In this document: in pieces, positions 54,958 through 64,000 of the stretch
Layout: the number at the start of each line of letters is the position of its first letter
Numbering within the stretch: the stretch's first letter is position 1
From: Bifidobacterium dentium JCM 1195 = DSM 20436
GTDB taxonomy: Bacteria > Actinomycetota > Actinomycetes > Actinomycetales > Bifidobacteriaceae
DNA length: 64,000 nt
NCBI RefSeq assembly: GCF_001042595.1
Contig: NZ_AP012326.1
Coordinates: forward strand, 1,364,001 to 1,428,000
Direction: 5' to 3'
Notes under the pieces: generated by a model
Seen by the model: only the letters and a program-made list of their open reading frames with translations
Database searches by the model: none
What the model was told of the DNA's origin: nothing
Made by a program: the position numbers and the translations under genes

Positions 54958-56265
54958 TCAGTGGATCTGATCGAGGCCCGGGTACAGCGGGAAGTCTTCG
55001 GCAAGCTTGTCGACACGGGCCTTCAGTGCGTCTACGTTCGCATCCTTGCCGGCTGCGAGCGCGGTGCCGATGATGTCGGCGACCTCTTCGTATTCCTTGG
55101 ATCCGAAGCCTCGGGTGGCGAGGGCGCTGGTGCCGATGCGCAGGCCGGATGCCACGGATGCCGGGCGTGGGTCGAACGGCACGGTGTTGCGGTTGATGGT
55201 GATGCCGCATTGTGCGAGCAGGTCTTCGCCTTGCTGTCCGTCCATTTCGCTGTTACGCAGGTCGACCATGACTAGGTGCACGTCGGTGCCGCCCGTCAGG
55301 ACGCTGATGCCATTGTTTTTGACGTCGTCGGCAGTGAGGCGTTCTGCGAGGATCTTGGCGCCGTCGAGGGTACGCTGCATGCGGTCCTTGAATTCTTCGG
55401 AGGCCGCGACTTTGAAGGCGACGGCCTTGCCTGCGATCACATGCATGAGTGGGCCGCCCTGCTGTCCGGGGAATACGGCGGAGTTGAGCTTCTTGGCATA
55501 GTCCTGCTTGGCGAGGATGAAGCCGGAACGTGGTCCGCCGAGGGTTTTGTGCGCGGTGGAGGAAACGACGTCGGCGTATGGGACCGGGCTTGGGTGCAGC
55601 CCGGCGGCGACAAGGCCGGCGAAGTGGGCCATGTCAACCCAGAATTTGGCGCCGACTTCGTCGGCGATTTCCTTCATGGCTTTGAAGTCTTCGATGCGCG
55701 GGTAGGCGCTCCAGCCGCCGATGATCATGGCGGGGTGGGTTTCGAGTGCGCGCTGACGGATGATTTCCGGATCGATGCGGAAGGTTTCAGGGTTCACACC
55801 ATAGGCTTCGGCATGGTAGAAACGGCCGGAGAAATTGATTTTCATGCCGTGGGTGAGATGTCCGCCGTGATCGAGGGCCAGACCGAGTACCGTGTCTCCG
55901 GGCTTGACGAGCGCCTGGTAGACGGCCGCATTGGCTTGGGCGCCGGAATGGGGCTGGACGTTGACGTATTCGGCGCCAAACAGGCTCTTGGCGCGTTCAC
56001 GTGCGATGGTCTCGATCTTATCGACCTGTTCGCAGCCGCCATAGTAACGACGTCCTGGATAGCCTTCGGCATACTTGTTGGTAAGCACGGAGCCCTGAGC
56101 CTGCAGAACCGCACGTGGCACGAAGTTTTCGGAGGCGATCATCTCCAAGCCGTCTTGCTGACGGGACAGTTCGGCGTCGAGCACGGCGGCGATTTCGGGA
56201 TCGGCCTGGGCGATGGGGGCATTGAACATGTCGTTCGGGGTCTGGGCGAGAGGTGATGCGGTCAT
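54958..56265 (-). CDS. glyA: Serine hydroxymethyltransferase
   Basis: The product is 435 aa. It interconverts serine and glycine with tetrahydrofolate using pyridoxal phosphate. The PLP-lysine motif is [33 protein letters not shown] and the C-terminal [15 protein letters not shown] are also typical. The ATG at 56265 ([11 protein letters not shown]) has AAGGAG upstream. The longer frame to 56376 would add 37 residues with no conserved features. Confidence 0.97.
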   Translation of the reverse strand: MTASPLAQTPNDMFNAPIAQADPEIAAVLDAELSRQQDGLEMIASENFVPRAVLQAQGSVLTNKYAEGYPGRRYYGGCEQVDKIETIARERAKSLFGAEYVNVQPHSGAQANAAVYQALVKPGDTVLGLALDHGGHLTHGMKINFSGRFYHAEAYGVNPETFRIDPEIIRQRALETHPAMIIGGWSAYPRIEDFKAMKEIADEVGAKFWVDMAHFAGLVAAGLHPSPVPYADVVSSTAHKTLGGPRSGFILAKQDYAKKLNSAVFPGQQGGPLMHVIAGKAVAFKVAASEEFKDRMQRTLDGAKILAERLTADDVKNNGISVLTGGTDVHLVMVDLRNSEMDGQQGEDLLAQCGITINRNTVPFDPRPASVASGLRIGTSALATRGFGSKEYEEVADIIGTALAAGKDANVDALKARVDKLAEDFPLYPGLDQIH

Positions 56266-56473
56266 GGGCTCTCCTTGGCTGGTACTGGTAGTCCGCGAGG
56301 AATGCGGCTTAAGGAAGCAGTCTACGACCCGCAATCGCTTTTGACGAGAGACGTTTCGAAACATGGAGGAAATCATCGTTCCATTTCACGGACTCAAGGC
56401 CCCTCGTTGCCCACCTTTACCACTACACTGGTGGTGTATTTACCTCTATCCGCCTTATTGCTAAGGATGTCCA

Positions 56474-57961
56474 GTGACCACGTTCCACAGCACACGCAGT
56501 ACCACCGACTCGCTCACCTCCAAGCAGGCCATTCGCAAGGGCATAGCCGATGACGGCGGCCTGTTCGTCACCGACTCCCTGGGCGAAACCCATGTGGACA
56601 TCGCGTCCCTGGCCGGCAAGTCCTACCAGCAGATCGCGTTTGACGTGTTGTCCGTACTGTTGCCGGATTTCACCGAGGACGAATTGAAGGAATGCATTAC
56701 GGAGGCGTACGGGCCGCAGTGGTCCGATGGGAGAATCACTCCGGTCAAGCCGCTCGGCGACGATTTCGTGATGGAGCTGTTCAACGGACCGACCTCCGCG
56801 TTCAAGGATGTGGCCCTGCAGATCCTGCCGCGCTTCATGGCACGCACCACTCCGGCCGACGATGATAGCCACGAGAAGATCATGATCGTCACCGCCACCT
56901 CCGGAGACACCGGCAAGGCGGCCCTCGCCGGCTTCGCCGATGCGGCGGGCACTGGCATCACCGTGTTCTATCCGGAAGGCAAAGTCAGCCAGGTGCAGGA
57001 GCTGCAGATGACCACGCAGACCGGTTCCAACGTGAACGTGTGTGCGGTCAAGGGCAATTTCGATGATGCGCAGTCCGCAGTCAAACGCATCTTCGGAGAC
57101 AAGGAGCTTGCGGAACGTCTGGCCGACGATTCCCATGTGGCACTCTCCTCCGCGAACTCCATCAACGTGGGTCGTCTGGTGCCGCAGGTCGTCTATTACT
57201 TCTCCGCTTATGCGCAGTTGCTGGAGCAGCAGGTGATCAATGTGGGCGACGAAGTCGAGTTCGTGGTACCGACCGGCAACTTCGGTGACATTCTCGCCGG
57301 CTACTACGCCAAACTGCTGGGCTTGCCGGTCAAGCATCTGGTAGTCGCCTCAGACAGGAACAACGTGTTGTTCGACTTCCTGACCTCCGGCACATACAAT
57401 CGTCAGCGTCCGTTCTTCCAGACCATCTCCCCCTCGATGGACATCCTCATCTCCTCGAATCTGGAACGCATGCTGTACTACATGTCCGACAAGGACACCC
57501 GTCTGATCGCCATGCTGATGAACGATCTCAACCAGTGGGGAGCCTATGAGGTCCCCGAACCGATGCTCGCCAAGATTCGTTCGATTTTCGGCACCGGTTG
57601 GGCCGACGAAGACCAGGTGCGCGAGATGATCGCCGACTGCTGGAACAAGAACCACTACGTGATTGACCCGCACACCGCCTGCGGCTATTACGTGATGCAG
57701 CAGATGCCGCGCGATCCGCTCACCCCGCGTGTACTGCTTTCCACGGCCAGCCCGTATAAGTTCCCGCGCGTAGTCAACGAATCCCTCGGCTTGGATGCGT
57801 CCGGCACCGATTTCGAATGCATGGACGTGCTCGCCAAGGCCACCGGCACCACTGCTCCAGCCGCACTGCGCGGCCTTGAACACGCTGATGTACGTTTCGA
57901 TGATGTCGTCGAGATTGACGGTATGGAGCATTTCGTCGAGCAGGCCGCCAAATCGTTGTAA
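56474..57961 (+). CDS. thrC: Threonine synthase
   Basis: The product is 495 aa, the long form of ThrC, which converts O-phosphohomoserine to threonine with pyridoxal phosphate. The PLP lysine is Lys111 in NGPTSAFKDVALQ. The phosphate-binding TATSGDTGKAALAGF and the PTGNFGDILAGYYAK motif are both present. The start is a GTG behind AAGGA. It is divergent from glyA and ends at a strong terminator. Confidence 0.96.
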   Translation: MTTFHSTRSTTDSLTSKQAIRKGIADDGGLFVTDSLGETHVDIASLAGKSYQQIAFDVLSVLLPDFTEDELKECITEAYGPQWSDGRITPVKPLGDDFVMELFNGPTSAFKDVALQILPRFMARTTPADDDSHEKIMIVTATSGDTGKAALAGFADAAGTGITVFYPEGKVSQVQELQMTTQTGSNVNVCAVKGNFDDAQSAVKRIFGDKELAERLADDSHVALSSANSINVGRLVPQVVYYFSAYAQLLEQQVINVGDEVEFVVPTGNFGDILAGYYAKLLGLPVKHLVVASDRNNVLFDFLTSGTYNRQRPFFQTISPSMDILISSNLERMLYYMSDKDTRLIAMLMNDLNQWGAYEVPEPMLAKIRSIFGTGWADEDQVREMIADCWNKNHYVIDPHTACGYYVMQQMPRDPLTPRVLLSTASPYKFPRVVNESLGLDASGTDFECMDVLAKATGTTAPAALRGLEHADVRFDDVVEIDGMEHFVEQAAKSL

Positions 57962-57990
57962 GGTCGCCGTCAATCACGATATCCTATAAT

Positions 57991-58021
57991 CGGCTGTCCG
58001 CTTAGGTGGGCAGCCGTTTTT
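57991..58021 (+). terminator. Rho-independent terminator of thrC
   Basis: CGGCTGTCC and GGGCAGCCG form a stem with one mismatch and an eight-base loop, directly followed by five T residues. It lies about 30 bases past the thrC stop. Confidence 0.9.
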
Positions 58022-58058
58022 CATATGTTTCGCTAAAGTATCAACACCGGAGGCGAAA

Positions 58059-59363
58059 ATGACGCGATCTACTGCAAGCGATGCAAACGGATCGACCGGC
58101 TCCCCGGCCAATCCATCCGTAACATCCGGAAATTTCAACATTCCGGGCAAGCCGAAGAAGGACCGGCTGATCACCCGTGACGTGGCATTGGTCATGCTGG
58201 CGACGTTCTTCTTCATGACCAGCAACATGATCATCACGCCGATCATCGCCGGTTATGGCGAATCCATGGGTGCGGCCGGCACGATGATGGGCATCATCGC
58301 CGGCGTGATGAGTTTTGTCTCCCTGTTCTGCAGACCGATTGCGGGCAATCTGTCCGATCTGGTGAGCAAACGTCTGCTGGTGGCCGTCGGCACAAGCCTG
58401 TACATCATCGCCGGCATCATGTACTGCCTAGCGAATTCCACGGGGATGCTGATTGCGGCGCGCGTGGTCAACGGTCTGGGATTCGCCTGCGGTTCGGTGT
58501 GTCTGGCGACCTGGGTGTCGCTGCTGCTGCCGATCCGCCATATGGGCGCCGGCATGGGATTGTACGGCATCGTCAACGCGCTTGCGATCGCCGTCGGACC
58601 GGCACTTGGCATTCGCCTGCAGGCCGTGGTCGGCTACCATCTGACGTTCGTGTCGTCATTGGTGCTGAATGTGTTTACGCTGGTCGTCGTCATGTTGGTC
58701 AACAACGGCGGCCATCCGGCTCGAAAGACCGTGATGCCGTCACGGAACAACGCCGGATGGCGCAATATCGCACGTCATCTCCGTTTCAGCAATCTGGTGG
58801 AGCCGCGCGCGATTCCGTTGACGATGGTGTTCATGATGTTCGCCATCCCCTATTTCGCGAACCAATCGTTCATCGTGGACTATATTGCAGCACGTCATCT
58901 GGCGGTTTCTTCCGACCTGTTCTTCGTGTTCTATGCGGCCGCCCTACTGACTATGCGCATCACCATGAAGGATCTGTTCGATTCCAAAGGATTCAGGTTC
59001 TGGCTGACGATCTGCTCGATCGCAATGCTCGCCATGCTGACATTCCTGGCGTTCATGACGAACGACTGGTACCTGTTCGGCGCAGGAGTGGCGATGGCGG
59101 CCAGCTACGGTCTGATGAGTTCGGTCACTCAGGCGCAGGCTGTGGTGATTGCCGGCCGAGAGCGCAGCGGACTGGCCAACAGCACGTATTACATGGGTCT
59201 CGACCTAGGTATGGCATTGGGCCCGATTCTGGCGGGCATCTTCTATGGACACATGCCGATCAGCTGGTTCTATCCGGCGTTCATGTTGACGATGCCGCTC
59301 GCGTGGATCATCTATCTGGTGTTCGCACGCATCATCCATTCCACCGCTCGCACGGATGCTTGA
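58059..59363 (+). CDS. Major facilitator superfamily transporter
   Basis: The product is 434 aa with about twelve hydrophobic helices and a polar 45-residue N-terminus. The MFS loop 2-3 signature appears as GNLSDLVSKRLLVAVG (D and basic residues), and a second copy in the middle loop is weak. It resembles drug or metabolite exporters, but the substrate cannot be told. The ribosome site is GGAGG. It is 97 bases after thrC, behind that gene's terminator, so it has its own promoter. Confidence 0.85.
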   Translation: MTRSTASDANGSTGSPANPSVTSGNFNIPGKPKKDRLITRDVALVMLATFFFMTSNMIITPIIAGYGESMGAAGTMMGIIAGVMSFVSLFCRPIAGNLSDLVSKRLLVAVGTSLYIIAGIMYCLANSTGMLIAARVVNGLGFACGSVCLATWVSLLLPIRHMGAGMGLYGIVNALAIAVGPALGIRLQAVVGYHLTFVSSLVLNVFTLVVVMLVNNGGHPARKTVMPSRNNAGWRNIARHLRFSNLVEPRAIPLTMVFMMFAIPYFANQSFIVDYIAARHLAVSSDLFFVFYAAALLTMRITMKDLFDSKGFRFWLTICSIAMLAMLTFLAFMTNDWYLFGAGVAMAASYGLMSSVTQAQAVVIAGRERSGLANSTYYMGLDLGMALGPILAGIFYGHMPISWFYPAFMLTMPLAWIIYLVFARIIHSTARTDA

Positions 59364-59677
59364 TGGCGAGCAAAGAACGGCCGGAACTGCCATTCTAGGT
59401 CCGTAGTCGATCGTCTTGGAGCTTCAGAGTGAGGCGCGTCCGCACTCACCTGCGCGGTGAAGCGTTCGATGAGCACAGTCTCGACACCTGCCTGTTCTCA
59501 CTCATACGCCTCTTCATTGTCCCCATTACCCGTAACGCGTCTTCGGAGAGCGTTCCCATTGTCCGCTTCGACCGTGAAGGCTCGCGGTTGATGTAATTTC
59601 AAAACGGTCATCGTGGATTGCGCTCTGGATGCTGGAATGGTCAATATGGCTGCGGTACAGCAGCCGCCTTGCCAACC
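59364..59677. other. Intergenic region of 314 bases between convergent genes
   Basis: The region lies between the MFS gene and the converging lacI gene. I see no convincing gene, RNA fold, repeat or T-rich terminator in it. Short open frames here have no ribosome site and no coding pattern. Confidence 0.6.
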
Positions 59678-60679
59678 CTACCGAATGACGATGCTTGGGG
59701 CGAGCAGCATGTGCTTGCCATCATTGTCTCCCTCTTCGGCAACAATCGTTCCCAGTTCCTCTTGGATGATTCTGACAATTTCCTTTGCACAAGCTTGCAA
59801 AGGCTGATCAATCGTCGAAAAACCAAGGGATTGAGACGACATCGTATTATCGAAACCCGTCGCAACAACGTTGCTCCCTGACGGAAGCGCCATCACCGCT
59901 CCCGTGGCGATAGTGTCGCTGACACAGACGATGGCGTCGATATCCGGTCTGCGTGCTAATAGCGACACACACGCACGACGTCCGTCGTTTAAGGTGTCTT
60001 CCGTTGCTATGTGCAAGTCATTCAACTCCGATTCGGGGACCATCCTCGCCTCAAGCATGGTCTCTTTCCACCCCAGATAACGGTCCATACCCGTTCCTGA
60101 GAAATCCGGCCAGCCAATGAAGCCAATATTTTTACGACCGTGAAGAATCAGATACCTGACCATATTGGAGACGCCATTGCGACCATCCACGTCCACCCAA
60201 GGAATTCGCACGTCGTACATGTCCGGTACGCCCCAGGGTCGCCCGAACAACACAAATGTCTGCTGGTGTTCGTTGAGCCAGCCTATTCGCGGATCATCAT
60301 GCGTGGTGTCGGTCAGAACGAAGGCATCCACATCGGATCCTGCCGTGAGGCTGGCAAACTGCCTGATTTCATCACGTTTGGAATCGATTTTATACAATAT
60401 AACGCGTATGCCATGCGCGTCGGCCTCCGTCACCAAGGCATGCAGAAGACGGTCATACACTCGTGAATAGTTGACTGGGGCAATGCCAATGGCGATGGTA
60501 TTGCTCCGTCGCATCCGCAAACGTCGAGCCGATGCATTCGGTATGTAGCCAAGTGATTCGATGGCACGCGCAACGATTTCCCTTGTGTTGGGTTTGACGA
60601 TGCCAGGATTATTGATGTAATTCGACACAGTCTGTGGAGATACCCCTGCCGTTTTCGCAACATCCTTGATACTGACCAT
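59678..60679 (-). CDS. LacI-family transcriptional regulator
   Basis: The product is 333 aa from the ATG at 60679 behind GGAGG; the open frame extends 39 codons further without a ribosome site. The N-terminal helix-turn-helix is VSIKDVAKTAGVSPQTVSNYI with the hinge helix NASARRLRMRRSNTIAIG. The sugar-binding half is normal. It is divergent from a carbohydrate ABC operon and probably represses it through the palindromes in between. Confidence 0.93.
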   Translation of the reverse strand: MVSIKDVAKTAGVSPQTVSNYINNPGIVKPNTREIVARAIESLGYIPNASARRLRMRRSNTIAIGIAPVNYSRVYDRLLHALVTEADAHGIRVILYKIDSKRDEIRQFASLTAGSDVDAFVLTDTTHDDPRIGWLNEHQQTFVLFGRPWGVPDMYDVRIPWVDVDGRNGVSNMVRYLILHGRKNIGFIGWPDFSGTGMDRYLGWKETMLEARMVPESELNDLHIATEDTLNDGRRACVSLLARRPDIDAIVCVSDTIATGAVMALPSGSNVVATGFDNTMSSQSLGFSTIDQPLQACAKEIVRIIQEELGTIVAEEGDNDGKHMLLAPSIVIR

Positions 60680-60764
60680 TCCAAACCTCCCATACAGGTC
60701 GTCCGTACAGACAGTCGAGTCTATTTGACAATCGATGACGACTACGGTTATTATAGAACCGTTT

Positions 60765-60784
60765 TTAGAACGTAACAATTCTAA
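60765..60784. promoter_or_regulatory. Imperfect LacI-type operator, upstream site
   Basis: TTAGAA (60765-60770) and TTCTAA (60779-60784) are 8 bases apart, with AACGT beside the left half. The half-sites match those of the perfect palindrome at 60871-60888. The site lies close to the lacI side, suggesting autoregulation or looping. Confidence 0.6.
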
Positions 60785-60870
60785 GATAGGATTCAATGAC
60801 GAGCTTCACCGTTGCAAAACAGTGGTTAATTATCCAATCGATGGCTCTCAACGGATTTTTTTTAGAAATA

Positions 60871-60888
60871 AATTAGAACGTTCTAATT
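60871..60888. promoter_or_regulatory. Perfect LacI-type operator
   Basis: AATTAGAACGTTCTAATT is an 18-base perfect palindrome with a central CG, the symmetric form expected for a LacI-family site. It ends 31 bases upstream of the binding-protein start and covers the probable promoter. Confidence 0.8.
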
Positions 60889-60919
60889 ATGACAAAGTGG
60901 TCGACAAAGGAAGTTGTAG

Positions 60920-62170
60920 ATGAACAAGAAATTTAACCTGACGATCATCGCCGCTTTCACATCCGTCGCAATGTTGACAGGCTGCGGCGGCGGAAGCGGC
61001 TTCGACGGCGCAACCAATGATGGCAATGGCAACCTCACCTCAGACAAGTCCAAGGAGATCACGGTCCTGATCGGCTCATCAGGCGACGCCGAAACGTCTG
61101 CCGTAAAGAAGGCGGTCTCCGCATGGTCTACGAAGTCGGGACAGAAGGCCAAGGTCCAGGTCGCAAATGACCTGTCACAGCAGCTTTCTCAAGGCTTTGC
61201 CGGCGGTGACCCAGCCGATGTGTTCTACCTGGCCCCGGAGCAGCTGGCCGGCTACGCCGCCAACGGATCTCTGCTCGCGTACGGCGACCAGTTGGGGAAC
61301 AAGGACGATTTCTACGATAATCTCCTGCAGACCTTCACGTACGACGGAAAACTCTACGCCGCACCAAAGGACGTCTCTACCCTCCAGCTGGTCATCAACA
61401 CCGATATGTGGAAGGAGGCTGGTCTCACCGAAAACGATTATCCGAAGACTTGGTCCGAGCTGGCCACCATTGCGAAAAAACTGACCACCTCGGACCACAA
61501 AGGACTTGCGTTCAGCGGCGAATACGCCCGCATCGGCGTGTTCATGAAGCAAGCCGGCGGCGGACTGGTCAGCAATGATGGCAGCAAGGCCATCGCAAAC
61601 ACCGACCAGAGCGTCAAAGGATTGCAAGAAGTTCAGGATCTGCTTAAATCCGGCAACGTGGCATATGCGTCCGATCTCGGCACAGGCTGGGGCGGCGAAG
61701 CGTTCGGCACAGAAAAAGCCGCTATGACCATCGAGGGCAACTGGATCACCGGTAGCCTTTCCACCGATTATCCGAACGTCAACTACAAGGTCGTCGAACT
61801 GCCAGAAGGTCCTGATGGCCATGGCACCATGCACTTCACCAATGGCTGGGGCATCGCCGCGGACAGCAAGAACCAAAAAGGCGCCGTCGACCTTGTTGAA
61901 TACCTCACCAGCGACGACGTCGTCATGGAATTCGCCAAAGCATTTGGCATCATGCCCGCAAGCAAGACCCTCTCCGACAAGTGGAAGGGTGAATTCCCGA
62001 ATCTGAGTGCTTTTATGGACGGACTTGAATATTCCGTCACTGTACCGACCGCCAAAGGCGCCTCCGACGTCATCACCGACTTCAACGCGCAGCTCGAGGA
62101 GCTTAAGGATGGCGACGTCAAGAGCATCCTCGACAAGGTGCAGACGAATCTGGAAGCAATTCTCAAGTAA
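60920..62170 (+). CDS. Carbohydrate ABC transporter solute-binding lipoprotein
   Basis: The product is 416 aa. The signal peptide ends in lipobox MLTGCGG. It is a family 1 extracellular binding protein (GGDPADVFYLAPEQLAGYAANG, NWITGSLSTDYPNV, TNGWGIAADSKNQKG), expected to bind an oligosaccharide. The ribosome site is AAAGGAAG. It is the first gene of an operon with two permease genes, under the LacI-type operator. No ATPase gene is visible, in line with a shared MsmK-type ATPase in bifidobacteria. Confidence 0.93.
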   Translation: MNKKFNLTIIAAFTSVAMLTGCGGGSGFDGATNDGNGNLTSDKSKEITVLIGSSGDAETSAVKKAVSAWSTKSGQKAKVQVANDLSQQLSQGFAGGDPADVFYLAPEQLAGYAANGSLLAYGDQLGNKDDFYDNLLQTFTYDGKLYAAPKDVSTLQLVINTDMWKEAGLTENDYPKTWSELATIAKKLTTSDHKGLAFSGEYARIGVFMKQAGGGLVSNDGSKAIANTDQSVKGLQEVQDLLKSGNVAYASDLGTGWGGEAFGTEKAAMTIEGNWITGSLSTDYPNVNYKVVELPEGPDGHGTMHFTNGWGIAADSKNQKGAVDLVEYLTSDDVVMEFAKAFGIMPASKTLSDKWKGEFPNLSAFMDGLEYSVTVPTAKGASDVITDFNAQLEELKDGDVKSILDKVQTNLEAILK

Positions 62171-62186
62171 TTGCAGCAATCGCGTC

Positions 62187-62222
62187 GTGCGGCATTCGCA
62201 CCTTTAGAGGCGGATGCCGCAC
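62187..62222 (+). terminator. Intercistronic hairpin after the binding-protein gene
   Basis: GTGCGGCAT (62187-62195) and ATGCCGCAC (62214-62222) form a perfect 9-bp stem with an 18-base loop and no T-run. Such hairpins behind binding-protein genes protect the 3' end and give more binding protein than permease. Confidence 0.6.
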
Positions 62223-62254
62223 TCCCCCAATAAGTCATTCCCATGGAGGACGTG

Positions 62255-63415
62255 ATGAGAGACCTGAAATCGAACGCAAAACAGGCATCGATGCCACGAC
62301 ATATCAAAAGAACTGGCCAAGAAATCTCGGGCTGGCTGTTCTGCCTCCCTATGATTGTGATTTTGGGACTATTCCTTTTCGTCCCCATCGTCATGGCACT
62401 GTGGGTCAGCTTCTCCGATTGGGCCGGCAGAGGGTCGCCGTTCGCCAACGGAGTGGACTTCATCGGCCTGAAAAACTACCAAGACATCCTTGTGACGGAC
62501 GGTCTTGCCAAAAGTGATTTCGGTACGGCCATCAGGAACAACGCATGGTACACGCTGCTGGTAGTGCCGCTGCAAACCGTCATCAGCCTACTACTGGCCG
62601 TTTTGCTCAATCGTAAGATTCTCAAAGCACGCAGCTTCTTCCGCACCGCTTTCTACTTCCCATCAGTCACCAGTTCGGTGGCGATCACCGTACTGTGGCT
62701 ATTCCTGTTCAACGCATCCGGTAGCATCAACGCGATGCTCAACTGGTTCGGAGTCAAAGGTCCGAATTGGTTCCATGACCCGCGCGGACTGGTACACATT
62801 CTGCTGTCTTGCTTCGGCATCGACAATGGACCGGCCGCACTTACGCAACACGGACTCCTCGGCATCAGTTGGTGGGATTGGCTTTCCGGACCGTCGGTTG
62901 CCATGTTCGCGATCATCCTCATGGTCATCTTCACAACGTCTGGAACGTTCATGCTGATGTTCATCGCCGCACTGCAGAACATCGGTGACGCAACCGAGGA
63001 AGCTGCAATCATGGACGGAGCGAATTCGTGGCAGAGACTATGGGAAGTGACCGTTCCACAGCTTAAGCCGACCATCTTCACCGTAATCACCTTGGGCATC
63101 ATCGGCACCTGGCAGGTGTTCGACCAAATCTACACCGGCACGCAGGGAGGGCCAGCGAAGACCACTCTCACCCCTGCCTACCTCTCGTACAGCGCGGCGT
63201 TCAACAGCCAAGAGTGGGGACGAGGCGCAGCCATCAGCTTTGTGCTGTTCGCCATCATCGTCGTCATGACTTGGGCACAAAACCAAATCATGAAGGATCG
63301 GAAGCTTTCCCGCAAGCAGAAAGCCGACTACGAGGCAATGAAGCGTGAAGCCCGAAGCATGCCCCGGGACGAAGTCATGTCCCTGAGGATGACAAGAAAG
63401 GAGACCATGAAATGA
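62255..63415 (+). CDS. Sugar ABC transporter permease (MalF type)
   Basis: The product is 386 aa with about six or more membrane segments and a large loop between helices 3 and 4. The EAA motif that contacts the ATPase is ATEEAAIMDGANSWQRLWEVTVPQLKP. The ATG at 62255 (MRDLKSN) has GGAGGA five bases upstream; an earlier ATG at 62243 lies within that ribosome site and is rejected. It overlaps the second permease by ATGA. Confidence 0.93.
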   Translation: MRDLKSNAKQASMPRHIKRTGQEISGWLFCLPMIVILGLFLFVPIVMALWVSFSDWAGRGSPFANGVDFIGLKNYQDILVTDGLAKSDFGTAIRNNAWYTLLVVPLQTVISLLLAVLLNRKILKARSFFRTAFYFPSVTSSVAITVLWLFLFNASGSINAMLNWFGVKGPNWFHDPRGLVHILLSCFGIDNGPAALTQHGLLGISWWDWLSGPSVAMFAIILMVIFTTSGTFMLMFIAALQNIGDATEEAAIMDGANSWQRLWEVTVPQLKPTIFTVITLGIIGTWQVFDQIYTGTQGGPAKTTLTPAYLSYSAAFNSQEWGRGAAISFVLFAIIVVMTWAQNQIMKDRKLSRKQKADYEAMKREARSMPRDEVMSLRMTRKETMK

Positions 63416-64000
63416 AAATCAGGCAATCATGGTTCAAGCGCCTGTTCCACAGCGGCGTCCTGTTCTACATCCTTCTCGTCGCCTTGGCGCTGGTATATAT
63501 TCTGCCGTTCATCATCCAGATTGCGACATCGTTCAAAACGGATGCGGAGGCCACTGCGAACCCGCTTTCTCTCATTCCTGCGACGTTGACGAACGCGTCG
63601 TATCGGAAGCTTTTCCTTAATTCCGATTTCCCCGTCTGGTTCAAAAATTCGATTATTGTGACTATTGCCGTCACGGCCGGTAGGGTGTTCTTCGATTCGC
63701 TCGCCGGATACGCGCTTTCCCGAATCGAATTCCGCGGCAGGAACGTCATCTTCGCGTTGCTGATGGCCGTGATGAGCGTACCGGCGGTCGTTCTGCTCAT
63801 CCCGAAGTTTCTCATCATCAAAACACTGGGAATCTACGATAGCTATGCGGGCATGATCTTTCCGCTGCTGGTTGACGCATCAGGCGTGTTCATCATGAGG
63901 AACTTCTTCGAATCGATTCCCCGGTCCGTCGAAGAGCAGGCGATGATCGATAGAGCCGGCATGTTCCGCATCTTCTGGTCTGTCGTACTGCCCATGGCCC
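63412..64000 (+). CDS. Sugar ABC transporter permease (MalG type), cut by the window end
   Basis: The visible 196 residues begin MKIRQSWFKRLFHSGVLFYI, with membrane segments in ILLVALALVYILPFI and further on. The EAA motif VEEQAMIDRAGMFRIFWSVVLP is just inside the window end. It overlaps the first permease by four bases, and a ribosome site (AAGGAGACC) lies upstream. The remaining roughly 90 residues lie outside. Confidence 0.92.
   Translation, partial: MKIRQSWFKRLFHSGVLFYILLVALALVYILPFIIQIATSFKTDAEATANPLSLIPATLTNASYRKLFLNSDFPVWFKNSIIVTIAVTAGRVFFDSLAGYALSRIEFRGRNVIFALLMAVMSVPAVVLLIPKFLIIKTLGIYDSYAGMIFPLLVDASGVFIMRNFFESIPRSVEEQAMIDRAGMFRIFWSVVLPMA

Overview
The window reads as a chromosomal segment of a Bifidobacterium (high-GC Gram-positive). 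The basis is the actinobacterial core gene set (comEA/comEC, leuS, rsfS, glmU, prs, nadD, proA, glyA, thrC), an LPXTG pilus plus class C sortase locus, and a CRISPR repeat and tracrRNA resembling those of actinobacterial type II-C Cas9 systems. The genus is inferred from overall gene style and synteny; no species is claimed.

Layout. (1) 1-16.2 kb is mostly core: comEC (partial)/comEA, leuS, a family 3 solute-binding lipoprotein, corA, a histidine phosphatase, a sortase C/pilin pair next to a divergent two-component system, a PPOX-fold protein, tRNA-Ala(GGC), a membrane protein with a Ser/Thr-rich tail, and the run glmU-rsfS-histidine phosphatase. (2) 16.5-50.9 kb is a roughly 34-kb accessory/defence island bounded by two tRNA-Gln(TTG)-like sequences in inverted orientation, the left one degenerate. 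(3) 51.1-64 kb is core again: prs, nadD, an uncharacterised acidic protein, proA, glyA, thrC, an MFS transporter, then a LacI-regulated carbohydrate ABC operon that runs off the window.

Island content. From the left: a membrane-anchored NERD protein; a 270-aa protein of unknown function; several decayed genes, including a wrecked paralogue of an ImmA/IrrE peptidase that is intact further right; a low-GC GIY-YIG/DUF2075-type helicase; an uncharacterised gene whose 5' end sits in a 44-bp perfect inverted repeat; a zinc-ribbon membrane protein; a HAD-HAD-zeta-kinase operon; a DEDD exonuclease; and a tightly overlapping three-gene operon (unknown, unknown, ImmA/IrrE peptidase). Next come a complete type II-C CRISPR-Cas locus (17 perfect 36-bp repeats, 17 uniform 28-bp spacers, cas2, cas1, cas9, and a tracrRNA with promoter and terminator) and an Hma-like operon (SNF2 helicase with C-terminal DUF3883-like domain, DUF1156 DNA methylase, DUF499 ATPase) followed by a frameshifted relic of a fourth gene. 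No integrase or transposase is visible.

How the parts fit. At least two antiviral layers lie side by side: RNA-guided (Cas9) and modification-linked (helicase/methylase/ATPase). The zeta-kinase/HAD operon and the ImmA three-gene operon are candidates for abortive or sensing functions. Three divergent intergenic regions within the island share the same dyad motif (CCACCGGAYAAT and its reverse complement), which suggests a common regulator or a common cassette origin. The crRNA strand deduced from the tracrRNA is opposite to cas transcription, and each repeat carries an extended -10 element, as in Neisseria-type II-C arrays.

Decay is a recurring theme. The pilin signal peptide appears frameshifted, the sortase lacks a normal stop, and at least five island genes carry frameshifts or nonsense codons.
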